Assembly (NCBI RefSeq): GCF_030380815.1
Contig: NZ_JAUDUY010000002.1
Coordinates: forward strand, 124,001-188,000
Origin: Robiginitalea aurantiaca
GTDB lineage: Bacteria > Bacteroidota > Bacteroidia > Flavobacteriales > Flavobacteriaceae
Reading direction: 5' to 3'
Length of the DNA stretch: 64,000 nt
Shown in pieces: positions 61,248-64,000 of the stretch (within the stretch, counting starts at the first letter, position 1; each line of letters opens with the position of its first letter). Both the position numbers and the translations under genes were made by a program. Under the pieces are notes generated by a model. That model ran no database searches, had not been told where the DNA came from, and saw only the letters and a list, made by a program, of their open reading frames with translations.

Positions 61248-62645
61248 ATGAAGCGAAAAATACTGGTTTTCATTTCGCTATGGACCATAGGTATCCTGCA
61301 GTCTCAGGATATTCTGGGGACATGGAATGGAATGCTTGAGACGCAGGGAATCCAACTTCCACTTGTGATACACATACAGGAATCCGATACCGGTTTTACG
61401 GCGACCATGGACAGTCCGGATCAGGGCGCAACCGGTATCGAGATTACTGCAGTAACCTTTGAGAATCCCAATCTGAATTTCGAAGTAACCCCTATGGCGA
61501 TTACCTACGCTGGTAAACTCAATGCGGCCGGGAATATTGAAGGCACTTTTACCCAGATGGGACAGTCGCTTCCCCTAAACTTTTCAAGGGATGCCGTTGT
61601 GAAAAATAAATTGCTACGACCTCAGGAACCTAAAGAACCCTACCCCTACTATTCCGAAGAAGTCTCCATTTCCAATTCAGCAGACGGGCTGACACTTTCC
61701 GGAACCCTTACGCTCCCCACCAAGGATGGAATCTATCCCACAGTGGTCCTGATAAGCGGCAGCGGGGCACAAAACAGGGACGAAGAGGTTTTCGGGCATA
61801 AACCCTTCCTGGTGCTCTCCGATCACCTGACCCGCAGCGGGATTGGCGTATTGAGGTATGATGACCGGGGTACGGGTAACTCTACCGGGGATTATCCCAG
61901 TGCCACCTCCGTGGATTTGGCCAGGGATGTCCAAAGTGCCGTGGATTTCCTCAAAGCGCGAAAAGATGTCGATAGTAAAAACATCGGGTTGGTCGGCCAT
62001 AGCGAAGGTGGTTTGATCGCCCCTATCGTAGCGGATGGTTCTGATGACATCGCTTTTATTGTAATGCTCGCGGGACCCGGTATTTCGGGCTTTGATATTT
62101 TAATGCTCCAAAGCGAGCTGATCCGCAAGGCCAGCGGAGTAAGCGGTACGGAATTGCAAAAAGAACTGGACCTCACCCGGGGCGCCCTTGAACTCGTGCG
62201 CAATACGGAGGATCCGACAGAACTTAGGCGAGTTTTAGATGCCTATCTCCTTGAGGAACTCCGGAAAAATCCGGATCAGGTACCTCCGGGAGTGGCTCTG
62301 GAGGATGTGGTTCAGACCCAGGTTGATGCACTCTCCACGCCGTGGATGCAGTATTTCCTGAAATACGATCCGGCCCCGGCGCTTGAGCGCCTTAAATGCC
62401 CAGTTTTAGCCCTGAATGGCGAAAATGACCTTCAGGTCCCTTCCAAAGTGAATCTGGAGTCCATTGAAAAGCACTTGAAACTAGGGGGAAATCCGGACTT
62501 TACGGTAAAAGAACTGCCCGGGCTGAATCACCTGTTTCAAAATTCCGCTACAGGCTCCCCTGGTGAATACGCCGCCCTGGAGGAAACGTTTGCCGAAACG
62601 GCCCTGCAGGAAATTTCAAACTGGATTTTGGCAAGGGTCCGATAG
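61248..62645 (+). CDS. Exported alpha/beta hydrolase with N-terminal beta domain
   Basis: 465 residues with a signal peptide (MKRKILVFISLWTIGILQSQ). An N-terminal ~110-residue beta domain (DILGTWNGMLETQGIQLPLVI) precedes a peptidase-S9-like hydrolase: oxyanion GSGAQNRDE, GVLRYDDRGTGNSTG, nucleophile S252 in GHSEGG, Asp in LNGENDLQVP and His in PGLNHLFQ. This matches the exported esterase/acyl-hydrolase family common in Bacteroidota. A 52-residue membrane peptide gene follows after 43 nt. Confidence 0.88.
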   Translation: MKRKILVFISLWTIGILQSQDILGTWNGMLETQGIQLPLVIHIQESDTGFTATMDSPDQGATGIEITAVTFENPNLNFEVTPMAITYAGKLNAAGNIEGTFTQMGQSLPLNFSRDAVVKNKLLRPQEPKEPYPYYSEEVSISNSADGLTLSGTLTLPTKDGIYPTVVLISGSGAQNRDEEVFGHKPFLVLSDHLTRSGIGVLRYDDRGTGNSTGDYPSATSVDLARDVQSAVDFLKARKDVDSKNIGLVGHSEGGLIAPIVADGSDDIAFIVMLAGPGISGFDILMLQSELIRKASGVSGTELQKELDLTRGALELVRNTEDPTELRRVLDAYLLEELRKNPDQVPPGVALEDVVQTQVDALSTPWMQYFLKYDPAPALERLKCPVLALNGENDLQVPSKVNLESIEKHLKLGGNPDFTVKELPGLNHLFQNSATGSPGEYAALEETFAETALQEISNWILARVR

Positions 62646-62688
62646 GCGCCTGGCCTGAAGAACAGATTTCAGCAACGGTAACAGCAGA

Positions 62689-62847
62689 ATGAACCTGATT
62701 ACAAAAATCATCCTTGGCCTCATCGCCCTCCATCTCCTCCTTGGATTTGGGTGGTTGATCTACAAACTCATGCCGGGTACCCCTTCGAAGGACGACACTC
62801 CCGGAGGCGAAGGGTCTAAACTACCAGAGGAGGAGTCCAGTCCCTGA
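62689..62847 (+). CDS. 52-residue single-pass membrane peptide
   Basis: ATG at 62689 opens a 52-codon frame ending TGA. A hydrophobic helix (about 7-25: IILGLIALHLLLGFGWLIY) is followed by a Pro/Gly/Asp/Glu-rich acidic tail. It is 43 nt downstream of the alpha/beta hydrolase gene on the same strand. No family known to me; coding is supported by the clear helix-plus-tail design and position, not by homology. Confidence 0.55.
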   Translation: MNLITKIILGLIALHLLLGFGWLIYKLMPGTPSKDDTPGGEGSKLPEEESSP

Positions 62848-62867
62848 GTCGGATAGTGTCTCCTGAG

Positions 62868-63029
62868 CTATTTTCCCTTTTTCGGTAAGCGCTTGGCGTC
62901 TTTGAGGCTTTTATGGATCATCCACTCCAATTGACCATTGACACTCCTGAACTCATCGTCGGCCCATTTTTCGACCTCTTTGAAGAGTTCAGGATCAATT
63001 CTCAATACAAAGGATTTACGCTTGCTCAC
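62868..63029 (-). CDS. Arc-family ribbon-helix-helix DNA-binding protein
   Basis: 53 residues, start GTG at 63029. The Arc/MetJ-type fold is evident: strand KRKSFVLRIDPEL, helix FKEVEKWADDEF, then RSVNGQLEWMIHKSLKDAK. It lies 3 nt downstream of the SPFH gene stop (TGATTTGTG) on the same strand, so the two are co-transcribed; the pairing of SPFH and Arc-like genes recurs in flavobacteria as far as I recall. It may repress its own operon through the inverted repeats upstream of the SPFH gene. Confidence 0.8.
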   Translation of the reverse strand: MSKRKSFVLRIDPELFKEVEKWADDEFRSVNGQLEWMIHKSLKDAKRLPKKGK

Positions 63030-63032
63030 AAA

Positions 63033-63887
63033 TCAACCGTTTAAGGTTCCGGCATTTACAATAGGTACGGCCTCCTTATCCCCGCAGAGGACGACCATCA
63101 GGTTACTGACCATGGATGCCCGTTTGTCGTCGTCAAAGTCGATAATATTATCCCGTGACAATTGTTCCAGGGCGTCCTCTACCATACCCACAGCGCCTTC
63201 CACAATTTTTTTCCGGGCCGCTACAATGGCTACTGCCTGTTGCCTTTTAAGCATGGAATTAGCGATTTCCGGCGCATAGGCCAAATATCCAATGCGCGCT
63301 TCAATCACCTTGATACCGGCGATCTGCAAACGTTCGGTTATTTCAACCTCAAGGGCTTCATTTACCTCGTCCATTCCAGACCTCAGGGTTAGTTCGGCCT
63401 GTTCATCGTCAAAATTATCATAGGGATACGACCCGGCCAGTTTGCGAACCGCCGCATCGGTCTGGACACGTACAAATTCTTCATAATTGTCGACATCAAA
63501 AGCAGATTTAAAGGTGTCCTCCACCTGCCACACCAGGATTACATTAATCAGGATTGGGTTTCCAATTTTGTCATTCACTTTAACGCGTTCACTGTCAAAA
63601 TTCCGGGCCCTGAGCGATATCCTTTGTCGTGTATAAAACGGGTTGGCCCAGAAAAAGCCGTTTTCCCGAACGGTACCTTTATAAGCCCCGAAAAGCACCA
63701 TGACCTTGGAGCTGTTCGGATTTACAGTAAAGAAACCCCGCATAAAAAGCAGTAGAAAAGGAGCCATCAGGAGAAATAACGGATTTCGAAAGAAAAGAAG
63801 CCCACCGATCATAAGGACCAGGAGGAGAAAAAGGACAAAAAGCATCGAATAGCCACTGGAGGGTGTTATGTGTTTTTCAGATTTCAT
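63033..63887 (-). CDS. SPFH (band 7/stomatin-like) membrane protein
   Basis: 284 residues. Two N-terminal membrane helices (about 13-33 and 35-53), then an SPFH domain (FFTVNPNSSKVMVLFGAYKGTVRENGFFWANPF...VKVNDKIGNPILINVILVWQV) and a helical region ending in an Ala/Lys-rich coiled coil (ISERLQIAGIKVIEARIGYLAYAPEIANSMLKRQQA). SPFH proteins form oligomeric scaffolds in membrane microdomains. First gene of an operon with the Arc-like repressor. ATG at 63885-63887; the upstream region carries two palindromes. Confidence 0.92.
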   Translation of the reverse strand: MKSEKHITPSSGYSMLFVLFLLLVLMIGGLLFFRNPLFLLMAPFLLLFMRGFFTVNPNSSKVMVLFGAYKGTVRENGFFWANPFYTRQRISLRARNFDSERVKVNDKIGNPILINVILVWQVEDTFKSAFDVDNYEEFVRVQTDAAVRKLAGSYPYDNFDDEQAELTLRSGMDEVNEALEVEITERLQIAGIKVIEARIGYLAYAPEIANSMLKRQQAVAIVAARKKIVEGAVGMVEDALEQLSRDNIIDFDDDKRASMVSNLMVVLCGDKEAVPIVNAGTLNG

Positions 63888-63932
63888 AATAATATTATTT
63901 TGATATCACAATAATACTATATTTTTTAGTAT
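63888..63932. promoter_or_regulatory. Palindromes upstream of the SPFH-Arc operon
   Basis: AATAATATTATT (63888-63899) is a perfect 12-bp palindrome touching the start codon. ATACTA (63914-63919) and TAGTAT (63927-63932) form an inverted repeat with a 7-nt spacer. Both are AT-rich and fit an operator for a small dimeric repressor; the Arc-like protein in this operon is the obvious candidate. Confidence 0.5.
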
Positions 63933-64000
63933 AAACCAAATTTTGCCTGGTACAGGTTTTAAGGAAATGTCTTGTTTAAGTATCTTTCCAGATGATCCAA

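Noticed and set aside
63914-63932. Possible PadR-type operator (ATACT...AGTAT)
   Set aside because: PadR operators described elsewhere have a similar shape, but there is no such site near padR here, so I assign the palindrome to the local Arc-like gene only as a possibility.
1-64000. CRISPR arrays, tRNA/rRNA genes, insertion sequences or prophage
   Set aside because: No clover-leaf, repeat-spacer, transposase or phage structural signature was found on either strand.

Overview
The window looks like chromosomal DNA from a marine or aquatic member of Flavobacteriia (Bacteroidota). Four signs point there. Several lipoproteins carry a short Lys/Asp/Glu-rich stretch after the lipid-attachment Cys. 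Ribosome binding sites are mostly absent. Start codons often sit just downstream of Bacteroidota-type -7 boxes (TAnnTTTG or TAnnTTTA, some with a TTG 17-21 nt upstream). The gene repertoire also fits: DUF2461, DUF4870, head-GIN/PspC/PadR, SYLF, bestrophin, GH3, sulfatase, many DUF or signal-peptide proteins. Base composition looks balanced by eye (not computed). No rRNA, tRNA, CRISPR array, prophage or insertion sequence was recognised, so this is ordinary chromosome with some accessory cargo.

Layout. 1-2800: end of an unknown gene, a decayed copy of the dps 3' end, an exported lipoprotein, and the divergent dps/oxyR oxidative-stress pair. 2900-5500: a PBP4-type peptidase, a NudK-like Nudix hydrolase and a DUF2461 protein. 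5687-13659: the most unusual block. It holds an exported dikinase-like protein (phosphohistidine domain placed before the ATP-grasp domain, as in plant glucan water dikinase) coupled to a class A beta-lactamase-like serine hydrolase. These converge on a second beta-lactamase-like protein followed by an ATP/ADP-translocase-type transporter fused to HEAT repeats. 13800-19430: AIM24-like, DUF4442, DUF4870 and DUF4440 proteins, then a PadR/PspC/head-GIN envelope-stress-like set preceded by three tandem 11-bp repeats.

19487-27822: a dipeptide epimerase overlapping an AONS-like PLP enzyme, trxB, a three-gene hydroxyproline catabolic operon lacking the expected D-hydroxyproline oxidase, and a 1-Cys peroxiredoxin. 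28038-32841: a secreted three-domain beta/gamma-crystallin protein with an exact 288-nt repeat period, then a Na+/H+ antiporter, an OprD-like porin and a K+-channel-like protein. 33001-39840: HAD lipoprotein, sulfatase, barrel protein, hypotheticals and cardiolipin synthase. 40150-53504: GH3 glucosidase, GNAT, bestrophin, an exported SAM-methyltransferase-like protein, a FabH-like synthase, lipoproteins, hydrolases, a haloalkane dehalogenase, SYLF and DinB proteins and a nitrilase.

53702-60219: two convergent ~1,050-residue Asp-box (BNR/sortilin-like) propeller paralogues. 60410-60526: an unlisted 38-residue peptide with 14 cysteines, very like a minimal metallothionein. 60853-63887: a zinc-ribbon-like protein, an alpha/beta hydrolase, a 52-residue membrane peptide, and an SPFH protein followed 3 nt later by an Arc-family repressor.

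Common themes are oxidative and metal stress (Dps, OxyR, TrxR, peroxiredoxin, metallothionein-like peptide), ion balance, and an unusually enzyme-rich periplasm. The best candidates for undescribed biology are the exported dikinase / nucleotide-transporter-like / beta-lactamase-like block and the metallothionein-like peptide.
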